Assembly (NCBI RefSeq): GCF_008974245.1
Contig: NZ_BBZI01000015.1
Coordinates: forward strand, 62,001-126,000
Origin: Streptomyces abyssomicinicus
Lineage (GTDB): Bacteria; Actinomycetota; Actinomycetes; Streptomycetales; Streptomycetaceae
Length of the DNA stretch: 64,000 nt
Direction of reading: 5' to 3'
Both the position numbers and the translations under genes were made by a program. Below are positions 57,008 to 64,000 of this stretch, piece by piece (within the stretch, counting starts at the first letter, position 1; the number at the start of each line of letters is the position of its first letter). The notes under the pieces are model-generated. The model did not search any database. It was not told the origin of the DNA and saw only the letters and a list, made by a program, of their open reading frames with translations.

Positions 57008-58353
57008 GTGACGTGACAGAGACCACCGGGAGCACCGCCTCCGCCTCCGGCGACGGCGGGGACGTCCGCCTCCGCGGCATCGGCAAGACGTACGGGGACT
57101 TCACCGCCGTCCACCCGCTCGACCTGACCGTCCCCGAGGGCTCCTTCTTCGCCCTGCTCGGCGCCTCCGGCTGCGGCAAGACCACCACCCTCCGGATGAT
57201 CGCCGGCCTGGAGGAGCCCAGCACCGGCTCCGTCCACCTCGGCGAACAGGACGTCACCCGGCTGCCCCCCTACAAGCGGCCGGTGAACACCGTGTTCCAG
57301 TCCTACGCGCTCTTCCCCCACCTCGACGTCTTCGAGAACGTCGCCTTCGGCCTGCGCCGCCGCGGCGTCAGGTCGGTGAAGAACCAGGTCCGCGACATGC
57401 TCGACCTGGTCCAGCTCGGCGAGCACGCACGCCGGAAGCCGCACCAGCTCTCCGGCGGCCAGCAGCAGCGGGTCGCGGTGGCCCGCGCGCTGATCAACCA
57501 CCCCAAGGTGCTTCTGCTCGACGAACCGCTCGGCGCCCTCGACCTCAAGCTGCGCCGGCGGATGCAGCTCGAACTCAAGCGGATCCAGACCGAGGTCGGC
57601 ATCACCTTCATCCACGTCACGCACGACCAGGAGGAGGCCATGACCATGGCCGACACGGTCGCCGTGATGAACGCCGGCCGCGTCGAACAGCTCGGCGCAC
57701 CCGCCGACCTCTACGAGAACCCGGCCACCACCTTCGTCGCCAACTTCCTGGGCACCTCCAACCTGATCGAGGCCGAGGTCGCCTCCACGGCCGGCGGCGA
57801 GATCCTGGTCGACACCCGCGGCGGCAGGCTGGGCGTCCCCGCCGGACGGTGCTCCGCCCCCAGCGGGACGGGCGCCAGGCTGCTGGTCGGCGTGCGGCCG
57901 GAGAAGACGGTGCTGGCCCTGGCGGACGAGGCCGGGCGAATACCCGACGGCCGCAACCGGGTCACCGGGGTGATCGCCGAGGCGAGCTTCCTCGGTGTCT
58001 CCACCCAGTACCTGGTCGACGGCCCCGCCGGACGGGGTCTCGCGGTGTACGCGCAGAACGTCGACCGCGATCCCCGTCTGGTGCCCGGCGCGGAGGTGGT
58101 CGTGCACTGGGACCGCGCCCACACCTTCGCCCTGGACGCCGCGCAGGACATCGAGGCCGGGGTCGAGCGGGTCGAGCCGGCCACCGCCGGGAAGGACGGG
58201 AGAGCCGAGCGGGCCGAGAGGGCCGAGCGGGCCGAGAGGGCCGAGAGGGAAGAGAAGGCCGGGAAGGACGGGCAGACCGAGAGGGCCGAGCAGGCCGGGA
58301 AGGCCGAGGACGCCTGGACCGCGGACGGCGCCGCGAAGGAGGCGGCCGGATGA
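57004..58353 (+). CDS. potA: Polyamine ABC transporter ATP-binding protein
   Basis: This 449-residue ATPase has Walker A GASGCGKTTT (about 54-63), signature LSGGQQQR, Walker B LLLDEPLGALD and a C-terminal TOBE domain (about 255-385). The last 60 residues are a charged tail containing repeated Arg-Ala-Glu units (ERAERAERAERAER) not usual in PotA. GTG 57004 overlaps the potD stop (GTGA). It drives import through PotB/PotC. Confidence 0.93.
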   Translation: MSDVTETTGSTASASGDGGDVRLRGIGKTYGDFTAVHPLDLTVPEGSFFALLGASGCGKTTTLRMIAGLEEPSTGSVHLGEQDVTRLPPYKRPVNTVFQSYALFPHLDVFENVAFGLRRRGVRSVKNQVRDMLDLVQLGEHARRKPHQLSGGQQQRVAVARALINHPKVLLLDEPLGALDLKLRRRMQLELKRIQTEVGITFIHVTHDQEEAMTMADTVAVMNAGRVEQLGAPADLYENPATTFVANFLGTSNLIEAEVASTAGGEILVDTRGGRLGVPAGRCSAPSGTGARLLVGVRPEKTVLALADEAGRIPDGRNRVTGVIAEASFLGVSTQYLVDGPAGRGLAVYAQNVDRDPRLVPGAEVVVHWDRAHTFALDAAQDIEAGVERVEPATAGKDGRAERAERAERAERAEREEKAGKDGQTERAEQAGKAEDAWTADGAAKEAAG

Positions 58354-59297
58354 GCTCCGCCACCCTCACCGGGACGCCCCCGCCACCCCCGCCGGCCACC
58401 CCCGCCGCCGCACGGCGGACGACGCCCCGGCGCCGACGGGGCCGGCTCACGCCCTACCTGCTGCTCCTGCCCGGCCTGCTCTGGCTGCTGGTGTTCTTCG
58501 CGCTGCCGGTGATCTACCAGGCGTCGACTTCCGTCCAGACCGGATCGCTGGAAGCCGGGTACGAGGTGACCTGGCGGTTCGCCACCTACACGGAAGCGCT
58601 CGCCGACTACTGGCCCCACTTCCTGCGCTCCGTCGTCTACGCGGGCACCGCCACCGTGCTCTGCCTCCTGCTCGGCTACCCGCTGGCCTACCTGATCGCC
58701 TTCCGGGCCGGGCGCTGGCGGAACCTGATCATGATCCTGGTGATCGCGCCGTTCTTCACCAGCTTCCTGATCCGCACCCTGGCCTGGAAGACGATCCTGG
58801 CCGACGGGGGCGTCGTGGTCGAGACGCTGAACACCCTGCACGTCCTCGACGTGACCGCCGGACTCGGCCTCACCGACGGGGAGCGCCTGCTCGCCACGCC
58901 GCTGGCCGTGGTCTGCGGCCTGACCTACAACTTCCTGCCGTTCATGATCCTCCCGCTCTACACCTCGCTGGAGCGGATCGACCCCCGGCTGCACGAGGCG
59001 GCCGCCGACCTCTACGCCCGCCCCGCCACCGTCTTCCGCAGGGTCACCCTGCCGCTGTCGATGCCCGGCGTGGTCGCCGGAACACTGCTCACCTTCATCC
59101 CGGCGGGCGGCGACTACGTCAACGCCGACCTGCTGGGCTCCACCGACACCCGCATGATCGGCAACGTCATCCAGGTCCAGTTCCTGCGCGTCCTGGACTA
59201 CCCGACCGCCGCGGCGCTCTCCTTCATCCTGATGGCCGTGATCCTGGTGGTCGTCAGCGTCCACATCCGCCGCTCCGGGACGGAGGACCTCGTCTGA
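58350..59297 (+). CDS. potB: Polyamine ABC transporter permease PotB
   Basis: This 315-residue permease has six membrane helices and the EAA loop HEAAADLYARPATVFRRVTLPLS near residue 215. A Pro/Thr-rich cytoplasmic N-terminus precedes the first helix. The ATG at 58350 overlaps the potA stop (ATGA), and its stop overlaps potC by one base. Confidence 0.93.
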   Translation: MSSATLTGTPPPPPPATPAAARRTTPRRRRGRLTPYLLLLPGLLWLLVFFALPVIYQASTSVQTGSLEAGYEVTWRFATYTEALADYWPHFLRSVVYAGTATVLCLLLGYPLAYLIAFRAGRWRNLIMILVIAPFFTSFLIRTLAWKTILADGGVVVETLNTLHVLDVTAGLGLTDGERLLATPLAVVCGLTYNFLPFMILPLYTSLERIDPRLHEAAADLYARPATVFRRVTLPLSMPGVVAGTLLTFIPAGGDYVNADLLGSTDTRMIGNVIQVQFLRVLDYPTAAALSFILMAVILVVVSVHIRRSGTEDLV

Positions 59298-60097
59298 TGG
59301 CCCCGCTCACCTGGTTCCGGCGCCACCTGGTCGTGATCTTCGGCCTGTTGACGCTCGGCTACCTGCTCCTGCCCAACGTCGTCGTCACGGTCTTCTCCTT
59401 CAACGACCCCGCGGGCCGCTTCAACTACGCCTGGAACGAGTTCTCCACCGACGCCTGGAGCCGGCCGTGCGGCGTCGACGGGCTCTGCGCGTCACTGGCG
59501 CTCAGCCTCCAGCTCGCCCTCTGGTCGACCCTCGCCGCCACCGTCCTCGGCACCATGACCGCCTTCGCCCTGGCCCGGTACCGGTTCCGGGCGCGCGGCG
59601 CGGTCAACTCGCTGATCTTCCTCCCGATGGCGATGCCCGAGGTCGTGATGGCCGCCTCGCTGCTCACCCTGTTCCTCAACATGGGCGCGCGGCTGGGCTT
59701 CTGGACGGTGCTGATCGCCCACATCATGTTCTGCCTCAGCTTCGTCGTCACCGCCGTCAAGGCGCGCGTGATGTCGATGGACCCGCGCCTGGAGCAGGCC
59801 GCGCAGGACCTCTACGCCGGACCGGCGCAGACCTTCCTCCGCGTCACCCTGCCCATCGCCTGGCCCGGTATCGCGGCCGGCGCGCTCCTCGCCTTCGCGC
59901 TCTCCTTCGACGACTTCATCATCACCAACTTCACCGCGGGTTCCACGGTCACCTTCCCCATGTACGTCTGGGGATCGGCGCAGCGCGGGACCCCGGTGCA
60001 GATCAACGTCGTCGGCACGGCCATGTTCCTGGTCGCCGTGCTGGTCGTCGTGGTCTCCATGGCCGTGGGCAACGGCCGAAAACGCATGAAAGCGTAA
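59297..60097 (+). CDS. potC: Polyamine ABC transporter permease PotC
   Basis: This 266-residue permease has six helices, VFSFNDPAGRFNY near residue 32 and the EAA loop EQAAQDLYAGPAQTFLRVTLPIA near 175. SFDDFIITNFTAG, typical of PotC, follows. The ATG at 59297 overlaps the potB stop (TGATG). It completes the importer. Confidence 0.94.
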   Translation: MAPLTWFRRHLVVIFGLLTLGYLLLPNVVVTVFSFNDPAGRFNYAWNEFSTDAWSRPCGVDGLCASLALSLQLALWSTLAATVLGTMTAFALARYRFRARGAVNSLIFLPMAMPEVVMAASLLTLFLNMGARLGFWTVLIAHIMFCLSFVVTAVKARVMSMDPRLEQAAQDLYAGPAQTFLRVTLPIAWPGIAAGALLAFALSFDDFIITNFTAGSTVTFPMYVWGSAQRGTPVQINVVGTAMFLVAVLVVVVSMAVGNGRKRMKA

Positions 60098-60128
60098 ACA
60101 CAACACATCCTGTGGGGAGTTGAGATTC

Positions 60129-61547
60129 ATGGCCCCTGGAGCCATGAACCGTTGGACCAAGTCTCTCGCCGAGGCCCGGCCGGTCGCCTACTGGCTGGAG
60201 GACCCGGGGAGGCCCCGCCCCGAGCCCGCCCTCACCGCCGCCACCACCTGCGACCTGCTGGTGGTCGGCGGTGGATACAGCGGACTGTGGACCGCGCTGC
60301 TCGCCAAGGAGCGCGACCCCGGCCGCGACGTGCTGCTGCTGGAGGGCAAGGAGGTCGGCTGGGCCGCCTCGGGACGCAACGGCGGGTTCTGCGCCGCCTC
60401 CCTCACCCACGGCCTCGCCAACGGGCTCTCCCGGTGGCCGGGCGAGATCCGCCGGCTCGAGGAACTGGGCGCGCGCAACCTCGACGCCATCGAGGACACC
60501 GTCGCCCGGTACGGCCTGGACTGCGAGTTCGAGCGCACCGGGGAGATCGACCTCGCCACCGAACCGCACCAGGTCGGCGAACTGCGCGCACTGCACGGCC
60601 TGATGGAGGACCACGGACTCGCCGACGGCATCGAGCTCCTCGACGCAGAGGGCGTGCGCGCCCACGTGAACTCCCCGACCTTCCTCGCCGGCCTGTACGA
60701 CCGGCGAGGCGTCGCCCTGGTCCACCCCGCCAAGCTGGCCTGGGAGCTGAAGAGGGCCTGCCGGGAACTGGGCGTACGGATCCACGAGCACAGCCCGGCG
60801 CTCTCCCTGCGGCAGCAGGGCGGCGGCGTCACCGTGACCACGCCCTACGGCTCGGTGCGGGCCGGGAAGGTGGCCCTGGCCACCAACGTCTTCCCCAGCC
60901 TGCTGCGCCGGGTACGGCCGTACACCGTGCCGGTCTACGACTACGCCCTGCTCACCGAGCCCCTGAGCGAGGAGCGTTCGGCCTCGCTCGGGTGGCGGGG
61001 CCGCCAGGGACTGGCCGACCTCGCCAACCAGTTCCACTACTTCCGGCTCACCGCCGACAACCGGATCCTGTGGGGCGGCTACGACGCCGTCTACCGTTAC
61101 GGCGGGCGGGTGCGCGCCGAGTACGACAACCGCCCCGAGACCTTCGCCGCGCTCGCGGGGCAGTTCTTCACCTGCTTCCCGCAGCTGGAAGGGCTGCGTT
61201 TCACCCACGCCTGGGGCGGCGCCATCGACACCTGCTCGCGGTTCGCGCCGTTCTTCGGCACGGCGCACCGGGGGCGGGTCGGCTACTCCGTCGGCTACAC
61301 GGGGCTGGGCGTGGGCGCCACCCGGTTCGGCGCGCAGGTGGTGCTGGACCTGCTGGACGGGGAGGTCACCGAGCGGACGTCGCTGGAGATGGTGCGGTCC
61401 AAGCCGCTGCCGTTCCCGCCCGAGCCGTTCGCCTGGACCGGGATCGCGCTCACCCGGTGGTCGCTGGCCCGGGCCGACGTCAACGGCGGCAGACGCAACG
61501 TCTGGCTGCGGGCGCTGGACCGGGTGGGGCTCGGGTTCGACAGCTGA
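60129..61547 (+). CDS. FAD-dependent amine oxidase (DAO/PuuB-like)
   Basis: This 472-residue oxidoreductase has the FAD motif VVGGGYSGLWTALLAKE (about 45-61) and AASGRNGGF, as in gamma-glutamylputrescine oxidase PuuB. It ends with GYTGLGVGATRFGAQV. Placed 31 bp after potC, it likely oxidises an imported or glutamylated polyamine. GGGGAG lies 9-10 nt before ATG 60129; a TTG at 60120 is less likely. Confidence 0.9.
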   Translation: MAPGAMNRWTKSLAEARPVAYWLEDPGRPRPEPALTAATTCDLLVVGGGYSGLWTALLAKERDPGRDVLLLEGKEVGWAASGRNGGFCAASLTHGLANGLSRWPGEIRRLEELGARNLDAIEDTVARYGLDCEFERTGEIDLATEPHQVGELRALHGLMEDHGLADGIELLDAEGVRAHVNSPTFLAGLYDRRGVALVHPAKLAWELKRACRELGVRIHEHSPALSLRQQGGGVTVTTPYGSVRAGKVALATNVFPSLLRRVRPYTVPVYDYALLTEPLSEERSASLGWRGRQGLADLANQFHYFRLTADNRILWGGYDAVYRYGGRVRAEYDNRPETFAALAGQFFTCFPQLEGLRFTHAWGGAIDTCSRFAPFFGTAHRGRVGYSVGYTGLGVGATRFGAQVVLDLLDGEVTERTSLEMVRSKPLPFPPEPFAWTGIALTRWSLARADVNGGRRNVWLRALDRVGLGFDS

Positions 61548-61591
61548 CCGCGCCGCCCCGCGGAACCGCCCGCCGGACAGCGGCCCTCCGC

Positions 61592-61623
61592 GCGCTCACC
61601 CTCACTCGAAGGGGTGAGTGCGC
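61592..61623 (+). terminator. Hairpin terminator after the oxidase gene
   Basis: GCGCTCACCC pairs with GGGTGA-GT-GCGC across a 10-nt loop, 45 bp past the stop codon. Confidence 0.55.
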
Positions 61624-61643
61624 GGAAGTCGCGTAATGACCGG

Positions 61644-61719
61644 CGCGGAACCTCCTCTCTCCCTCAGGACAGTGCCGTCCGGCCGGTCGGCGGCACACCG
61701 GGAGCGAGGAGGTTCCGCG
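61644..61719 (+). promoter_or_regulatory. 5' leader hairpin that hides a ribosome binding site
   Basis: CGCGGAACCTCCTC (61644-61657) is the exact complement of GAGGAGGTTCCGCG (61706-61719), which contains the AGGAGG ribosome binding site just before ATG 61721. A nested GTGCCG/CGGCAC stem sits in the loop. Confidence 0.65.
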
Positions 61720-61720
61720 G

Positions 61721-62176
61721 ATGAACGGGACGGCTGCGGTGAGGCGGGCGGTCGAGTGGCTGGCGTCGGTCGCGCCCGATCCGGTGGCCTGCCGGCGGGA
61801 ATGGGAACAGCGCGCCGACGGCGTGGTCCTGCTGCCGGCCGGGAAGGGCTGGGACGTGCTGATACTGCCGGGCGGACTGGGGCACGCCACCCTGGCGGTG
61901 CTGCTGCGGTGCCTCGACCGGCCGGGCCCGGTGCTGGCCGGGTTCGAGGAGGGGCGGGTGGGGTTCCTGGTCCCGCCCGGGACCGCCGGGCGGTGGCTCG
62001 GCACGGGGGTGCGGGCGGTGGGGCGCGGTGCCTGGGTGGTCGTCCCGCGTCCTGGCCGGGAGCACGGGGGGAGAATGCGGTGGCTGGTCCCGCCCGACGG
62101 GACGGGGCTGCTGACGGATCCCGTGCTGCTGGAGATCGCCATGCACGAGGCGGTGGCGGGACTGACCGAGGGCTGA
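61721..62176 (+). CDS. Conserved hypothetical protein (Streptomyces type)
   Basis: This 151-residue soluble protein has AVRRAVEWLASVAPDPVACR at the N-terminus and RWLVPPDGTGLLTDPVLLE near the C-terminus. It somewhat resembles the N-terminal part of bifunctional primase-polymerase proteins as annotated in Streptomyces, but the catalytic residues are not evident. Function unknown. Its AGGAGG site is sequestered in a 14-bp hairpin, suggesting post-transcriptional control. It converges on the PAP2 gene. Confidence 0.72.
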   Translation: MNGTAAVRRAVEWLASVAPDPVACRREWEQRADGVVLLPAGKGWDVLILPGGLGHATLAVLLRCLDRPGPVLAGFEEGRVGFLVPPGTAGRWLGTGVRAVGRGAWVVVPRPGREHGGRMRWLVPPDGTGLLTDPVLLEIAMHEAVAGLTEG

Positions 62177-62184
62177 CGACCGCG

Positions 62185-62826
62185 TCACGAGCCGGAGTGT
62201 TTGCCCGTGCGGAGGGCGGTGGGGGCCGTGAGGGCGGCGGCGCCGGCGGTGAGGCTGCCCACGACGTCCAGCGGCCAGTGGTACCCGTGCCGGACGAGCC
62301 CGACCCCCGTGGCCGCCACCAGCACCACGCCCGCCCCGACGGCGGCGAGCCGCGCCACCCGCCGCCGCAGCCAGGGCAGCACGAGCAGAACGGCCGCACC
62401 GTAGAAGACCACCGCCGTGGCGGTGTGCCCCGACGGGTAGAAGCCGGTGTCCGGAGCCATCGGCGGCGGACCCGGGCGGTCGATCAGTGCCTGGAGCGGG
62501 GCGACCACCAGCGGCACGGCCACCGCCGCCCCCGCGGCCGCCACGAGCGCCGCCCACCACCGCCGCAGTCCCGCCGCCCGCGCCCTGAGCGCCGCGTAGC
62601 CGGCGGCCGCCGCCAGCACCGGCAGGGCAACCTCGACGTTGCCCAGGTCGGCGAGGAAGGCCGAGACCCCGTCCCGTGCGAGCAGCGCCCGTCCCAGCCG
62701 CTCGTCGGCCCGGGCCAGCGGACCCTCCGCGGCGACCTGCCAGGTCACCACCGCGAACAGCAGGCCCAGCAGGCACAGCGCAGGGCGGAGGAACGGCGGG
62801 CGGGGTCGCGGGGGAGTGATCGGCAC
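62185..62826 (-). CDS. PAP2 (type 2 phosphatidic acid phosphatase) family membrane protein
   Basis: This 213-residue membrane protein has five or six helices with motif 2 FYPSGHTATAVVF (about residue 128) and motif 3 RHGYHWPLDVVGS (about 184). Motif 1 reads LQALIDRPGP; the usual Lys seven residues before the Arg is replaced by Pro. The family dephosphorylates lipid phosphates such as phosphatidate or undecaprenyl diphosphate. GTG 62826 with GGGAGG close upstream is taken; ATG 62847 abuts a hairpin and lacks a ribosome binding site. Confidence 0.78.
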   Translation of the reverse strand: MPITPPRPRPPFLRPALCLLGLLFAVVTWQVAAEGPLARADERLGRALLARDGVSAFLADLGNVEVALPVLAAAAGYAALRARAAGLRRWWAALVAAAGAAVAVPLVVAPLQALIDRPGPPPMAPDTGFYPSGHTATAVVFYGAAVLLVLPWLRRRVARLAAVGAGVVLVAATGVGLVRHGYHWPLDVVGSLTAGAAALTAPTALRTGKHSGS

Positions 62827-63240
62827 GCCTCCCAGGGTGCCGGACATGCCGAAGGGCCGGCACAAGGGGGGGTGTGTGCCGGCCCTTCGGAGGACCACCG
62901 GCAAGGGCGGTCCGGACCGGGCCGCCGTGCGCCCCGGGGGGTTTGGGGCGGACGGCCGTCCGGTCGGTGAGGAGAACCCCGGAGCGTCAGGTCTCCGGGT
63001 GTGCGCGATGCACGGCCGGACCGGAGGTGGGGAATCCTCGGCCCGTGGTACCCGCGGCGGACCGTGGGTACGAGGTGTCTCTCATCTGCGTCGAACCTAC
63101 GGCAGACCCGGAGGGCGGGACAGGCGCCACGGCGACCCGCCATCCACCCCGCACACCTTCTTCACAGGCTCTCCCGGGGCGGAGGCACCCGCCCCGCACC
63201 CGGGGTCCCGGCGGGGTCCTGACGGCCGGGTGCGCGCTGC
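62827..63240. other. Intergenic region before the aminotransferase
   Basis: This is about 414 bp. It holds the 62849-62890 hairpin close to the PAP2 start. The remainder, to the gabT stop, is GC-rich with no credible gene on either strand and no obvious further repeats. Confidence 0.5.
62849..62890 (-). terminator. Strong hairpin between gabT and the PAP2 gene
   Basis: A perfect 16-bp stem, CCGAAGGGCCGGCACA/TGTGCCGGCCCTTCGG, with a 10-nt loop. It is 350 bp past the gabT stop and just before the PAP2 start, so it either ends a long gabT 3' region or structures the PAP2 leader. Confidence 0.55.
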
Positions 63241-64000
63241 TCAGGCTGCGCCGAACGCCTGCTCGAGGACGTCGAGACCCTCGTTCAGCAGGTCGTCCCC
63301 GATCACCAGCGGCGGCAGGAAGCGCAGCACGTTGCCGTAGGTGCCGCAGGTGAGGACGAGCACGCCCTCCTGGTGGCAGGCCTTCGCCACGGCGGCAGCG
63401 AGCTGGGCGTCGGGCTCCTTGGTGACGCGGTCCTTGACCAGCTCGATGGCGATCATGCCGCCACGGCCGCGGACGTCGCCGATCGCGTCGAACTTCTCCG
63501 CCATCGCGTGGAGGCGGCCCTTCATGACCTCCTCGATGTGCCGGGCGCGGGCGTTGAGGTCCAGCTCCTTCATGGTCTCGATGGCGCCCAGCGCGGCGGC
63601 GCAGGCCACCGGGTTGCCGCCGTAGGTGCCGCCGAGGCCGCCGGCGTGCGCGGCGTCCATGATCTCGGCGCGGCCGGTGACCGCGGCCAGCGGCAGGCCG
63701 CCGGCGATGCCCTTGGCGGTGGTGATCAGGTCCGGGACGACGCCCTCGTCCTCGCAGGCGAACCACTGGCCGGTGCGGCAGAAGCCGGACTGGATCTCGT
63801 CCGCGACGAACACGATGCCGTGCTCGGTGGCGAACTCGCGGATCGCGGGCAGGAAGCCCTTGGCCGGCTCGATGAAGCCGCCCTCGCCGAGGACCGGCTC
63901 GATGATGATCGCGGCCACGTTCTCGGCGCCGACCTGCTTGACGATCTGGTCGACGGCCTGGGCGGCGGCCTCCGGACCGGCGTTGTCGGCGCCCGTCGGC
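63241..64000 (-). CDS. gabT: 4-Aminobutyrate aminotransferase (C-terminal part; gene runs off the window)
   Basis: The last 253 residues of a class III aminotransferase are present: AAIIIEPVLGEGGF, FVADEIQSGFCRTG and the PLP lysine in LITTAKGIAGGLPLAAVTG. GGTYGGNPVACAAALG and the C-terminal domain follow. FCRTGQWFA and AVTGRAEIMD fit GABA transaminases. It converts GABA to succinate semialdehyde, the next step after the aminobutyraldehyde dehydrogenase upstream in the window. The 5' end lies beyond position 64000. Confidence 0.9.
   Translation of the reverse strand, partial: PTGADNAGPEAAAQAVDQIVKQVGAENVAAIIIEPVLGEGGFIEPAKGFLPAIREFATEHGIVFVADEIQSGFCRTGQWFACEDEGVVPDLITTAKGIAGGLPLAAVTGRAEIMDAAHAGGLGGTYGGNPVACAAALGAIETMKELDLNARARHIEEVMKGRLHAMAEKFDAIGDVRGRGGMIAIELVKDRVTKEPDAQLAAAVAKACHQEGVLVLTCGTYGNVLRFLPPLVIGDDLLNEGLDVLEQAFGAA

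Overview
The window is a GC-rich actinobacterial chromosome segment, almost certainly Streptomyces. The signs are extreme third-position GC, many GTG starts, several probable leaderless genes, the sporulation sigma factor whiG and four clustered type I signal peptidases. From memory, the gene order (glnD-ffh-rpsP-rimM-trmD-rplS-sip cluster-yraN-comM-dprA-whiG-rpsB-tsf-pyrH-frr-cdsA-rlmN) matches the conserved core of Streptomyces chromosomes. No tRNA, rRNA, CRISPR array or insertion sequence was recognised.

Layout. 1-4.5 kb: nitrogen-signalling glnD and the signal-recognition-particle GTPase ffh. 4.5-6.6 kb: a methyltransferase and an SprT-like metalloprotease. 6.8-18 kb: a long rightward run covering ribosome and tRNA maturation (rpsP, khpA, rimM, trmD, rplS), four signal peptidases, a Nudix hydrolase, a DUF2469 protein, and yraN-comM-dprA. 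18.3-20.6 kb: whiG, a TetR regulator and a minisatellite-rich non-coding stretch. 20.6-26.5 kb: an M23 peptidase facing rpsB-tsf-pyrH-frr-cdsA.

26.86-37.75 kb is an integrative conjugative element of the pSAM2 type (AICE), integrated at the 5' end of rlmN. It is bounded by a 42-bp near-identical direct repeat (39 of 42 positions) that contains the rlmN start codon. From left to right it carries attL, int, xis, repSA, a small zinc-finger gene, a GGDEF protein, Spd-like membrane proteins, a mobile-element transfer protein, an FtsK-like tra gene, an SCO3933-type regulator, a korSA-like GntR repressor with matching operators, a pif-like Nudix gene, a gene of unknown function, a large nested inverted repeat, a lower-GC cargo gene with a possible PD-(D/E)XK nuclease core, and attR leading into intact rlmN.

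38.8-42.9 kb: a TPP riboswitch followed by a thiamine-type ABC importer (thiBPQ). 42.9-46.5 kb: a mycothiol-dependent-type enzyme, a VOC protein and an ABC export pair. 46.8-64 kb: mainly polyamine/GABA use, with a class III aminotransferase, an Lrp regulator, an aminobutyraldehyde-type dehydrogenase, the polyamine importer potDABC, an FAD amine oxidase and a gabT-like aminotransferase cut by the window edge. Interspersed are a beta-lactamase-fold hydrolase, a glycerophosphodiesterase, an adenosine (or aminodeoxyfutalosine) deaminase, a NADAR protein and a PAP2 phosphatase.

The accessory content sits almost wholly in the AICE. The observations most worth checking are its rlmN attachment site and integrase arm sites, its operators, two paired intergenic hairpins, the nested inverted repeat and the putative nuclease cargo.
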